In this document: piece by piece, positions 7,894 through 16,290 of the stretch | Layout of the letters: each line of letters begins with the position of its first letter | How positions within the stretch are numbered: the stretch's first letter is position 1 | DNA from: an uncultured Clostridium sp. | GTDB taxonomy: Bacteria; Bacillota; Clostridia; Oscillospirales; Acutalibacteraceae | DNA: 25,669 bases | Assembly: GCA_934717555.1 (NCBI GenBank) | Contig: CAKUYY010000018.1 | Span: forward strand, 1 to 25,669 | Reading direction: 5' to 3' | Program-made: the position numbers and the translations under genes | The notes under the pieces: model-generated | Told to the model about the DNA's origin: nothing | The model's database searches: none | Seen by the model: the letters and a program-made list of their open reading frames with translations, nothing else

Positions 7894-9279
7894 ATGGGTA
7901 TTACAAACTCAAATAAACAAATCAATATAGACCGCATTGACTGTAACGGAACATTGAAGGTAACTCTTGCACTTTCCGCCTCTCCCGATATTTCAACCAA
8001 TCCTACAGATATCGTTTTGGTACTAGATCGTTCCGGTAGTATGGCGGGTAGCCCACTCACCAATATGAAAGCCGGCGCTAAAACTTTTATTGATATTATT
8101 GACGAAGCTACTGATAATTCTCAGGATGGTAATATCGGCTCTGGTAGCCGGATCGGTATTGTTAGTTTTTCCGACACCGCCGTTACAAACACTCAATTGA
8201 TTACTTCGGTAGCGACGCTCAAGAGCGCTGTTGACAGCCTAACGGCAGGCGGTTCCACCAATCACGCAGATGCCTTTGAAAAAGCAACTCAACTGTTCGA
8301 TCCCCTTTCAACAAACGCAAAAGTTATCGTCATGTTTACTGACGGGAAAACAACCGCGGGACCACCACCAGCACCTGTTGCCGCAGCTGCAAGGGCGTCT
8401 GGTATTATTATCTATTGCATCGGCCTGATCGGATCGGATGGGATTGATGTAAATGTTCTCAACGATTGGGCCACCGATCCAGATTCTTCTCATGTAGCTG
8501 TAACCCCAAATGATGCCGATCTTGAGGAATTATTCAAAGGACTAGCTGCCAATATTTCAAAGACAGGTGCCACAAATATCGTCATTGATGAAGTAGTCAA
8601 CCCCGATTTTACGATTACTAGCATAACAACTCCCACAAAAGGGACAACTATGATCACCGGATCAAATACCCTTCAGTGGAAAATTCAGGAGCTGGGCGTT
8701 TCTGCCAATGAAGGGGCTGCTTTGGAATTCTATATCCAACACACTGCGCAGACATCGGGAGAAAAACTGGTAAATCAGTCTATCTCCTATTCTGATAACG
8801 AAGGGAATACGGTTGTATTCCCCACACCAACTGTCTTAGTAGAATGTGAGATTATCGTAAATCCCGAGCCGTGCCCCGTACCTGTAGAGTTCGCCATAGA
8901 TGGATGTGAAGATTCTGTTGTAATAGATGCAGGCGATGTGTATTTGGAATCTCTGGGCCGAATTCTCCAGATAGATGTTACAGTAAAAAATGTCTGTCCA
9001 TACAAACGAGTGGCGTTAGCGGTTCTTCTTTCTGAACTTGCTCCTAATGGAGCAGAATATTCTCGGGGGATGAAAACCATCACCATTCCCGCGCATAACT
9101 ATCCAAGTTGCCGCGATGTTTCTGTAAAATGTATCAAGTTTGTGCTTCCTGAGGATCTGGATGTATCAGGTGGTACACCCAATGCCATGTGTAATGCAAG
9201 AAATTTTAAAGTGCGTTTTATCGCAAATTTTATTGATACCGATTTCCAATGCTGTCCTTCAACAGTGACTATACCATAA
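7894..9279 (+). CDS. von Willebrand factor A protein with Cys-rich C-terminal domain
   Basis: A 461-aa protein without a signal peptide or membrane segment. Residues about 38-220 are a vWA fold with a complete metal-ion-dependent adhesion site: D45-x-S47-x-S49 (DRSGSM), T122 and D150 (FTDG). Residues about 225-320 form a beta-sandwich like those found next to vWA domains in surface proteins. Residues about 327-455 hold nine cysteines, several in CPV/CED, VCPY, SCRDV, KC and QCC contexts, and read like one unit of an uncharacterised clostridial beta domain (EYSRGMKTITIPAHN). The ATG follows a strong AGGAGG site. Lacking an export signal, it may act inside the cell, in spore-layer assembly, or leave by lysis. 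The function is not known. Confidence 0.75.
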   Translation: MGITNSNKQINIDRIDCNGTLKVTLALSASPDISTNPTDIVLVLDRSGSMAGSPLTNMKAGAKTFIDIIDEATDNSQDGNIGSGSRIGIVSFSDTAVTNTQLITSVATLKSAVDSLTAGGSTNHADAFEKATQLFDPLSTNAKVIVMFTDGKTTAGPPPAPVAAAARASGIIIYCIGLIGSDGIDVNVLNDWATDPDSSHVAVTPNDADLEELFKGLAANISKTGATNIVIDEVVNPDFTITSITTPTKGTTMITGSNTLQWKIQELGVSANEGAALEFYIQHTAQTSGEKLVNQSISYSDNEGNTVVFPTPTVLVECEIIVNPEPCPVPVEFAIDGCEDSVVIDAGDVYLESLGRILQIDVTVKNVCPYKRVALAVLLSELAPNGAEYSRGMKTITIPAHNYPSCRDVSVKCIKFVLPEDLDVSGGTPNAMCNARNFKVRFIANFIDTDFQCCPSTVTIP

Positions 9280-9386
9280 CGGAAAAATCAGGCCACAGGT
9301 GGGTGTATTTTCGCCTGAGTATCTTCTTGATAAAAAATAGAGGAGTATTTCAAATCCCCTAAGATTGATTTTAAATATTATAAAAA

Positions 9387-9430
9387 GGGCATATTATAGA
9401 AAGTTTTTCTACAATATGCCCTCTTTACTG
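9387..9430. terminator. Terminator between convergent vWA and helicase genes
   Basis: GGGCATATT and TAGAAA (9387-9402) pair with TTTCTA and AATATGCCC (ending at 9421) around a short T-rich loop, with a single internal A-C mismatch. The upstream A-run and downstream TCTTT fit a bidirectional terminator for the two convergent genes. Confidence 0.75.
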
Positions 9431-9466
9431 GGTAACTAATTTTTATACAGTTCTAATATCTATATA

Positions 9467-12400
9467 TCAATCAAATAAACTCAACTGTTTTCCTGTCAAC
9501 GGCTGGCGGTTTCCCTGATATTCGACCTTTCTCAGGCATTGGGATGGGATCTCAGACAAAAAACAGGAAGGATGTTGGGATGTCATCACATACAATTCCT
9601 CCTTAGCGCGGGTCATTCCTACATAGAAAAGTCTTCTTTCCTCCTCTGTATCAGCGGGACGATCTGGCCTCTCCAGAGGAATTTCTCCCTCTTTGATCCC
9701 GCATAAAAATACCACGGGAAATTCCAGGCCCTTGGAGCCATGCAAAGTCATCAGATGAACGGCGTCAGAAAGATATGCCTTTCCCCCGCTGCGCATAATA
9801 TCTCCCTCCTGCCCCAACAGCAGGTTTTCCAAAAATTCCTCCATGTTGGTGTGAAACACCGCCATATTCTGTAATTGCTCAATCTCTTCACTGGGTAACA
9901 GGCTGTATTCCTGGGCCCATTCCTCTATGAGTTTTTGAGGCTTTTCCTTTTTCACCTTTACATGATAGCGCTTGATAGCCTCTATCCATTCTACCATATT
10001 TTCCAAATCGGAAAATTCTTCTTCTACTCTTTGCAACCGTTCTTCCCAGGAAAGGATTTCCGCCCGCTTCTCCCATGCACTGGCAAAACCTTCCGCCAGG
10101 TCGGCAGGTATATGGCCCACCGTTTTCATAGCGCATTTCAGGGAAAGGGGTTCCTGGGGATATAGCAGGAACCGGAAAAATCCAATAATCCCCTGCACCG
10201 TTTCCTTTTCTAAAAAACTCTCTCGCCCCGCCACAGTGTAAGGGATTCCCTCTTTTCGCAGGCATCGCTCCAATTCCCGGGCCTGCCGATGAGTACGGTA
10301 AAGCAGGGCAATATCAGAAAAGCTTCTGGTTTTTTCCCGCTCCTGCCGTTCGGATACCGTCTGAGCGTCCAGCATATCAATCCCCCCTACCATCTGGTTG
10401 ATCTCCTTGGCCACGGCAATCCCTTCGGACAGGTCGCTGGGGGATTCCATCCAGTGGACGGGAAGCCCGCTTTCCTGATTGGCCAGCAACTCCCGCTTTT
10501 CTCCGGGATTATGGGAGATCACTGGGAGGGCACAAGCAAGGATTTCCGGGGTAGACCGATAATTCTGTACCAGCCGGATCTCCCGACAGGAGGGGAAATC
10601 AGTTTGCAGCCGCTCAAAACAACGGGCCTGGGAACCGCGAAAACCATAGATAGACTGATCAGGGTCTCCTATGACAAATAAGCTTTTCCCGCCTTGGCTC
10701 CACAGACGGATCAGATGATATTGAATGTCGTTGATATCCTGGAATTCATCTACCAGCAGATAAGGGAATGCCTGATTTTTTTCTTTCTGATTTTCTTGCC
10801 ACATGGCAGCTGTCTGCAACAGCAGATCGTCAAAATCCAGAACTCCTGCTTCCTGTAATTTTTCCTGATAACGGGTATAGGCGCTGTCCTCCCCCCATTC
10901 TCTTTCCGGTTGATTTTTCCTCTGGGAAATCTCCCGCAAAAGGGCCTGCGGGCTCCCCTTGATCTGTAATTCCTGGATGACCTCGCTAGCAATTTCTTTG
11001 GCTTGGTAGGGATCCAACAGGGTCACCGGTCCCTTTTTTTTCGTGATCCATTGCAGGCAAATGGAGTGGAAAGTACCGACGGTCAGTCCGTGTATCGCCC
11101 GCTTACCTCCAAGCTGCCTTTCCAGCCGTTCTCTCAGTTCTGCCGCCGCTTTGTTGGTAAAGGTCACAGCGGTAATTTGGGAGGGCTTTACGCCGCACTG
11201 TTCTACCAGGTAAGCGATACGGGTAATGAGCGTTTTGGTCTTTCCGGTACCCGGTCCAGCCACTACCGCTACGATAGGTTCTGAGGCCAACACTGCTGTT
11301 TTCTGTTCTTGATTAAGCTGTTCCAACAGATCTGTCTGACCCTCTTTTTTCTCCGGAACAGCGGAAGCCTTACCATCCCCTTTTCTCTTTACCTGTGGGG
11401 ATGTCTGTCCGGCCTTTTTTCTGGTCTGTGGGGATAGCGCCCCGAATAGGCTGATCTGACCATTTAAACTTTCTCGTTCCGAGGGGTCCAATAACCGGAT
11501 TACGCCGTATTCCCCGTCGTATCCTGGGTCACGTTCTACCTGTCCCGCCCGCAGCCGGCGGATTCCCTCCTCAACACAAGGTCCGGCCAATCTGCCAATA
11601 TCCTCCAAAGGCACTTCTCTTAAAATATGAAATTCCGATCCCAATTCTTTCAGTAGGATTTCATACTGTGCCCCCACCTTTTTGCTGGTGGCGGAAAGTC
11701 CGGTAGATGCCGCGATTACCTCGGGCAGGGGAACCAGGCTTTCAAATGCCGCCGCATGAGGCGGGGTATATCCTTCCGGCCTGTCCGCCAGCTGCTCTAC
11801 CCGGTGTTGCACACCAATGGTGATCTTTTTTCCACAGATTGGGCATTTTCCCCCCAACTTTTCTGTCTCCGCCGGGGTAAGGCACAATTTACAGTTGCGG
11901 TGCCCATCATAATGATATTTTCCCTCCTCGGGGAAAAATTCAATGGTACCTGCAAGCCCCGCTTGTACACCTCCCTGCAATGCCCTGGAAAGTGCTGGGT
12001 AAGAGAGCTCTGTTTGCAATAGGTTCGCTTCTCTTCCTAGCTTTGAGGGGGAATGGGCGTCACTATTGGAAATCAAATGATAACGGTCCAACGCGGAAAT
12101 CCGCCAGTTCATAGGAGGGTCAGAAGATAACCCAGTTTCCAGCACGTGGATATAGGGGGTTAGATCCTCAAAACACTCCTCAATGGTGTCAAAGCCGGAA
12201 AAAGCTCCAAACAGGGAGAAATGAGGGGTCCAAATATGGGCAGGGATAAACACCGCCTGAGGGCAGGATTCCAAAGTAATCTCCAACAGATCCCGGCTGT
12301 CCAGGCCTAAAATGGGGCGGCCGTCCGAATGGATGTTGCCGATAGCCTCCAGCTTACGGGACAATATTTCTGCCTCTTCCAGCCCTGGAAGCAGGATAAC

Positions 12401-12715
12401 GTTGTGCACTTTGCGTACCTTGCCGTTTTTCTTATAGATAGAACTGATCTCCCCAGTCACCACAAACCGGGTTTGCTCCTTCCCCGTCGTGGTATCCTGG
12501 ACGATACGAGCCTCTTTTTTCAGCGTATATAGTCCTTCTTCCGCTGGTATCAACTTATCTTTCAGTTCCTGCCTCCAGGCGGGATGCGTAAAATCTCCGG
12601 TACCAATGAGGGCAATGCCCTTTTTTCTTGCCCATAAGTCCAGATATTCCGGGATACAGTCCCTGCTGGTAGCGCGGGAATACTTAGAATGAATATGAAG
12701 ATCTGCAATATACAT
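9467..12715 (-). CDS. EndoQ-like PHP endonuclease fused to UvrD/PcrA helicase
   Basis: A 1,082-aa protein. Residues about 1-415 match the EndoQ/TIGR00375 layout: PHP metal motifs DLHIHS (5-10), GTGDFTHP with D41 and H44, E89, H104 and SNSDAHS (D219, H221), then a four-Cys zinc finger (C275, C278, C291, C294). EndoQ enzymes nick DNA 5' of deaminated bases or abasic sites. Residues about 465-1082 are a superfamily 1A helicase: Walker A AGPGTGKT (486-493), TFTNKAA, VDEFQD (about 655-660), GDPDQSIYGFRG, QNYRS, LMTLHGSKGLEF and VGMTRAKEEL. QISLF (420-424) ends the nuclease half and QLSLF (1077-1081) ends the protein. Both match the beta-sliding-clamp-binding consensus. ATG at 12713-12715 is preferred over GTG at 12722-12724 because AGCAGGTG is correctly spaced for it. 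The gene is alone, and its stop faces a shared terminator. Confidence 0.9.
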   Translation of the reverse strand: MYIADLHIHSKYSRATSRDCIPEYLDLWARKKGIALIGTGDFTHPAWRQELKDKLIPAEEGLYTLKKEARIVQDTTTGKEQTRFVVTGEISSIYKKNGKVRKVHNVILLPGLEEAEILSRKLEAIGNIHSDGRPILGLDSRDLLEITLESCPQAVFIPAHIWTPHFSLFGAFSGFDTIEECFEDLTPYIHVLETGLSSDPPMNWRISALDRYHLISNSDAHSPSKLGREANLLQTELSYPALSRALQGGVQAGLAGTIEFFPEEGKYHYDGHRNCKLCLTPAETEKLGGKCPICGKKITIGVQHRVEQLADRPEGYTPPHAAAFESLVPLPEVIAASTGLSATSKKVGAQYEILLKELGSEFHILREVPLEDIGRLAGPCVEEGIRRLRAGQVERDPGYDGEYGVIRLLDPSERESLNGQISLFGALSPQTRKKAGQTSPQVKRKGDGKASAVPEKKEGQTDLLEQLNQEQKTAVLASEPIVAVVAGPGTGKTKTLITRIAYLVEQCGVKPSQITAVTFTNKAAAELRERLERQLGGKRAIHGLTVGTFHSICLQWITKKKGPVTLLDPYQAKEIASEVIQELQIKGSPQALLREISQRKNQPEREWGEDSAYTRYQEKLQEAGVLDFDDLLLQTAAMWQENQKEKNQAFPYLLVDEFQDINDIQYHLIRLWSQGGKSLFVIGDPDQSIYGFRGSQARCFERLQTDFPSCREIRLVQNYRSTPEILACALPVISHNPGEKRELLANQESGLPVHWMESPSDLSEGIAVAKEINQMVGGIDMLDAQTVSERQEREKTRSFSDIALLYRTHRQARELERCLRKEGIPYTVAGRESFLEKETVQGIIGFFRFLLYPQEPLSLKCAMKTVGHIPADLAEGFASAWEKRAEILSWEERLQRVEEEFSDLENMVEWIEAIKRYHVKVKKEKPQKLIEEWAQEYSLLPSEEIEQLQNMAVFHTNMEEFLENLLLGQEGDIMRSGGKAYLSDAVHLMTLHGSKGLEFPVVFLCGIKEGEIPLERPDRPADTEEERRLFYVGMTRAKEELYVMTSQHPSCFLSEIPSQCLRKVEYQGNRQPLTGKQLSLFD

Positions 12716-12812
12716 AACATTCACCTGCTTTTATCTCTATAAAATATCTTAATTATAACATATTATACATTTTTTCTTTTTTTGTGGCAATTAAGAAATT
12801 TCTTTCTTTTTC

Positions 12813-12841
12813 TTGACTTTTTTCCATCCAAATGTTAAACT
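12813..12841 (+). promoter_or_regulatory. Promoter of the riboswitch-ATPase unit
   Basis: TTGACT (12813-12818), a 17-nt spacer and TAAACT (12836-12841). Transcription would start near 12848, just before the riboswitch aptamer. Confidence 0.7.
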
Positions 12842-12861
12842 ATGGAAACAAAATGAAAAAT

Positions 12862-12985
12862 ACCCGTGAGGGAGTAGTAGCGTGCCTTTGGTACGTGGCA
12901 AGTCAACAACCTCGTCCGTTTTCGGTCTGGCTTGTCTTAAATAACGAGACTCATGTATCAGCTTTGCAGTGTTACATGTGTCTTT
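12862..12985 (+). ncRNA. yybP-ykoY manganese riboswitch
   Basis: The leader carries the two conserved loops of the Mn2+-sensing yybP-ykoY class: GGGAGTAG near 12870 and CGAGACTCATG near 12945. Between them are the AAGTCAACAACC segment and a variable helix. A strong terminator follows at 12996-13033, which gives the usual design in which Mn2+ binding prevents termination. P-type ATPases are among the known genes behind this riboswitch. Aptamer borders are approximate because they were set by eye. Confidence 0.85.
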
Positions 12986-12995
12986 CTATGGGCAG

Positions 12996-13033
12996 GACCC
13001 AAGTATCACTGTATATGATACTTGGGTCTTTTT
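12996..13033 (+). terminator. Riboswitch expression-platform terminator
   Basis: A 13-bp perfect stem (12996-13008 with 13016-13028), a 7-nt loop and TTTTT, located between the aptamer and the ATPase gene. Short CATGTA/TACATG complementarity just upstream could form the alternative pairing. Confidence 0.88.
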
Positions 13034-13109
13034 CATTGGTACCGGAAAGCCTTATCCCGCATATTGCCGGATAAAGCTTTCAATATAACAGATTGGAGGA
13101 ACCCTTTCG

Positions 13110-15770
13110 ATGAATGCTTTTCAGGAAAAAGCAACAGAAACACTTCACCGCCTGGGTGTGGATGCGCAATCCGGTTTAACCCAGACACAGGTGAAAAAAA
13201 GCCGGGAAAACTTTGGAGAAAACGAGTTTTCCCGGGAAAAGCCGCCTTCTCTCTTCCGGCGTATCGTGGATGCGTTTAAAGAACCCATGATGATCCTTCT
13301 TATCTTTGCCGCTTTGGTTACGCTGGGGGTCAACGTAGCGCGTTATTTTACAGGCGGTGAATCCGACTTTTTAGAGTGCGTCGGTATCTTTATCGCGATT
13401 CTGTTATCCGTGCTGATCACTCTGGTTATGGAAGGAAAAAGCGCCAAAGCTTTTGAAGCATTGAGTAAAATTGGCGAGGATACGATGGTAAAAGTCCTGC
13501 GGGATGGGGAAACCCAGATGATCCCCCGCCGGGATCTGGTAGTGGGAGACATCCTGCTATTATCTACGGGGGATAAAATCCAGGCCGACGGCCGCCTGAT
13601 CGAGAGTGTCTCGCTTGCGGTCGACGAATCTGCTCTGACCGGTGAAAGCGTACCGGCGCAAAAAGACGCTTCCGCGATCCTAGAGGATGACAAAACACCA
13701 GTAGCTGAGCGCGCCAATATGGTATATTCTGGTTGTTTTGTTACCGCTGGCAGCGGAAAGGCAGTCATCACCGGCGTGGGAGACCACACAGAATTCGGAA
13801 AAATCGCACGGGAGCTTACTCATACGGAAAAAAGCAGCACCCCTTTGCAGGAAAAGATGGTCAATCTCAGCAAGCGTATCACCATGCTGGGAGCCGCTGC
13901 CGCTGGTGTGGTCTTCTTGGTACAGTTGGCTCTGCTGATCTTCCATGGCACCATGAGCTGGGATACCCTGGCCGACGCCTTTATCACCAGCATTATCCTC
14001 ATTGTGGCCGCCGTCCCGGAAGGATTGCCCACCATTGTAGCGGTCTCTCTGGCTATCAATATTATTAAGATGTCCAAGCAGAACGCCCTGGTGAAAAAGA
14101 TGATCGCCTGTGAGACTGTGGGTTGTATCAACGTCATCTGTTCTGACAAGACTGGCACCCTAACCAAAAACCGTATGACAGTAGTACAGGTATTTTCTGA
14201 CGGAAAGCTTTGTGAACCAAATGAAGTAAAAGATTCCCTTTTGCTTCATAACTTCTGTATCAATGGTACTGCCGACGTATCCTTTGAGGGAGAAATCCCC
14301 TCCTTTATCGGCAACCCCACCGAATGCGCGCTGCTGGTTTCCGCCCATAAATCTGGTGTGGATTATCATGCCCTGAGGGACTCCGCTCAAGTGGTACATG
14401 TTTATCCCTTCTCTTCTGAGACCAAGAATATGACCACCACCATCCGCCAGAAGGCATCCCTAATCTCGTATACCAAGGGAAGCCCAGAAAAAATACTATC
14501 CCTTTGTTCCCTTTCTCCCTCCCTTCAGGAAGAGTTGGAAGCCCAGATTTACAGTTTTCAGGAAAAGGCCTGCCGTGTCATCGCTTTTGCCCATAAGGAG
14601 CTTTCCGATACCCCAGATTTTGAAACACAGCGCTCCCTGGTGGAAAGCGGGATGCAGTTCGACGGTTTTGTAGCCATCACCGACCCCTTACGGGAAGATG
14701 TCTACGCGGCAGTAGACCGTTGCCGCAGTGCCGGTATCGACCTAAAAATCCTTACAGGCGATAACATTGTTACCGCTTCCGCCATTGCCAACGACCTGCA
14801 TATCCTCGATGACCAGCATATCGCCGTGGAGGCCCATACCATCGACGAACTTTCTGATGAAGAGCTGGCAGATATGCTGCCAAAAATCCGCGTCATCGCC
14901 CGCAGCACGCCCGTCATCAAAATGCGTGTAGTCAACGCCCTGAAAGCGCGCGGAAATGTAGTAGCCGTTACCGGGGATGGCATCAACGACGCGCCCGCCA
15001 TCAAAAACGCCGATGTGGGCATCGCCATGGGGATCTCCGGTACCGAAGTTTCCAAGGAAGCCAGCGATATCGTCCTGCTCGATGACAGCTTTTCTACCAT
15101 TGTGAAGGCGGTCCAGTGGGGACGCGGAATTTATGAAAATTTCCAACGTTTTATCCAGTTCCAGTTGACTGTAAACCTCTCCTCTGTCGTGGTAGTGCTT
15201 GTCTCTATCCTATGCGGGTTTGCCGCTCCCTTCAGCGCTTTGGAACTGTTATGGATTAATCTGATTATGGACGGCCCTCCAGCTCTGACTTTAGGGTTGG
15301 AACCTATCCGGGGCAACCTGATGGACCGGTCTCCCACCCAACGTAATGCCAGCATTGTATCAAAAAGCATGTTTTCTCGAATTTTCATCAACGGCCTGTT
15401 TATTTCTGTGGTCTTTATGGGGCAGCATTTTACCACTGTCCTGGGCGGGACCCCGGAACAGCTTTCCACCATTCTGTTTACCTTATTTGTGGTATTCCAG
15501 CTCTTTAACGCCTTTAACAGCCGTGAACTGGGCAATTCCAGCGTATTCCGTAACTTTACCAATAATAAATTAATGCTGGGTGTCTTCGCTTTTACCTTTA
15601 CATTACAAGTTCTCATCACCCAGTTTGGCGGCGCTTTCTTTGGTACTGTACCCCTTCCTCTCACCATGTGGCTAAAAATTATTGTCACTGCTTTCTCTGT
15701 TATCTTGCTTTCTGAATTGGTAAAAGCAATTCAACGCCTGTTTTCCAAAAGGAAATCTGCCAATTCATGA
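13110..15770 (+). CDS. P2-type cation ATPase, probable Mn2+ (or Ca2+) exporter
   Basis: An 886-aa P-type ATPase of the SERCA/PMCA-like P2 group. Visible parts in order are a cation-ATPase N-terminal segment (1-55), TM1-2 (about 57-108), the actuator TGES (177-180), TM3-4 with PEGLP (303-307), the phosphorylated aspartate D346 in CSDKTGTLT, the nucleotide domain, the hinge TGDGIND (621-627), and a C-terminal membrane block with N717 and D721 (NLIMD) in TM6. PEGL and the NxxxD pair are ion-site signatures for Ca2+/Mn2+ pumps. The length is normal and all key residues are present. ATG follows GGAGG. The manganese riboswitch upstream argues that the physiological cargo is excess Mn2+ pumped out of the cell. 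Ca2+ transport remains possible. Confidence 0.92.
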   Translation: MNAFQEKATETLHRLGVDAQSGLTQTQVKKSRENFGENEFSREKPPSLFRRIVDAFKEPMMILLIFAALVTLGVNVARYFTGGESDFLECVGIFIAILLSVLITLVMEGKSAKAFEALSKIGEDTMVKVLRDGETQMIPRRDLVVGDILLLSTGDKIQADGRLIESVSLAVDESALTGESVPAQKDASAILEDDKTPVAERANMVYSGCFVTAGSGKAVITGVGDHTEFGKIARELTHTEKSSTPLQEKMVNLSKRITMLGAAAAGVVFLVQLALLIFHGTMSWDTLADAFITSIILIVAAVPEGLPTIVAVSLAINIIKMSKQNALVKKMIACETVGCINVICSDKTGTLTKNRMTVVQVFSDGKLCEPNEVKDSLLLHNFCINGTADVSFEGEIPSFIGNPTECALLVSAHKSGVDYHALRDSAQVVHVYPFSSETKNMTTTIRQKASLISYTKGSPEKILSLCSLSPSLQEELEAQIYSFQEKACRVIAFAHKELSDTPDFETQRSLVESGMQFDGFVAITDPLREDVYAAVDRCRSAGIDLKILTGDNIVTASAIANDLHILDDQHIAVEAHTIDELSDEELADMLPKIRVIARSTPVIKMRVVNALKARGNVVAVTGDGINDAPAIKNADVGIAMGISGTEVSKEASDIVLLDDSFSTIVKAVQWGRGIYENFQRFIQFQLTVNLSSVVVVLVSILCGFAAPFSALELLWINLIMDGPPALTLGLEPIRGNLMDRSPTQRNASIVSKSMFSRIFINGLFISVVFMGQHFTTVLGGTPEQLSTILFTLFVVFQLFNAFNSRELGNSSVFRNFTNNKLMLGVFAFTFTLQVLITQFGGAFFGTVPLPLTMWLKIIVTAFSVILLSELVKAIQRLFSKRKSANS

Positions 15771-15891
15771 TGCATCATAAATTCTTTCCTTTAAATATTT
15801 TTGATTGCATATCGTAAACACTTTTATTTCATTACTTAATTGTAATGGAATGGCACCCTTTGTCTTAAAGGTTATCAGAAACCTTATGGAT

Positions 15892-15923
15892 ACCCGTCCC
15901 ATGGTAGTTCTTATGGGACGGGT
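15892..15923 (+). terminator. Probable terminator of the ATPase gene
   Basis: An 11-bp perfect GC-rich stem (15892-15902 with 15913-15923) and a 10-nt loop, about 120 nt after the ATPase stop codon. The tail (TATTCTATATGC) is only weakly T-rich. Confidence 0.6.
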
Positions 15924-16042
15924 TATTCTATATGCTTAAAAATTATTTTTTTAAAGAAAAATGACTGTTTACAACTTGATGACAACTTTTTCGCAAGATT
16001 TCCATGAGATATTAATAAGAAGTACACATTAAAACGATATTC

Positions 16043-16189
16043 TATAATCACAGTTAGAGATACAAAGATACAGTTTATCAAATCAGGAAATTATTAGTAA
16101 TCTTTTTATTTTGTGTACAAGTATTTATATAGATGACTTCTTCATTTTTTCTACTCCTTTTTTTGAAAGCGCGGTTTTTACCGCGCTTT
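16043..16189 (+). ncRNA. Candidate small RNA ending at a strong terminator
   Basis: A perfect TATAAT (16043-16048) with a weak upstream AGTACA box precedes about 110 nt without a plausible reading frame. It ends at a 10-bp perfect GC-rich hairpin (16166-16175 with 16180-16189, TTTT loop) followed by TCTCTTTCT. No plus-strand gene lies between the ATPase terminator and this one, so the terminator needs its own transcript. No RNA family was recognised. Confidence 0.35.
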
Positions 16190-16198
16190 TCTCTTTCT
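16166..16198 (+). terminator. Strong plus-strand intrinsic terminator
   Basis: A 10-bp perfect stem AAAGCGCGGT/ACCGCGCTTT with a TTTT loop and a pyrimidine-rich tail. Either it ends a short RNA starting near 16055, or it is a backup terminator for the ATPase transcript. Confidence 0.75.
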
Positions 16199-16230
16199 AT
16201 GAAAATATGAAAAATCGTATTCATACAAAA

Positions 16231-16276
16231 ATCAGGAAGATATCCCATAACTTTGTAAATGGAATATCTTCCTGAT
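16231..16276 (-). terminator. Terminator of the kinase-regulator operon
   Basis: An 18-nt stem (16231-16248 with 16259-16276, one mismatch) about 15 nt after the response-regulator stop codon. TTTTTG follows on the minus strand. Confidence 0.8.
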
Positions 16277-16290
16277 TTTATTTCTCTCTT

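Noticed and set aside
12832..13074. An 80-codon plus-strand frame before the ATPase
   Set aside because: It lies across the manganese riboswitch and its terminator, has no ribosome site and no recognisable protein features.
14702..15688. Long minus-strand frames inside the ATPase gene
   Set aside because: They are antisense shadows of a well-supported 886-aa gene and have low-complexity, family-free translations.
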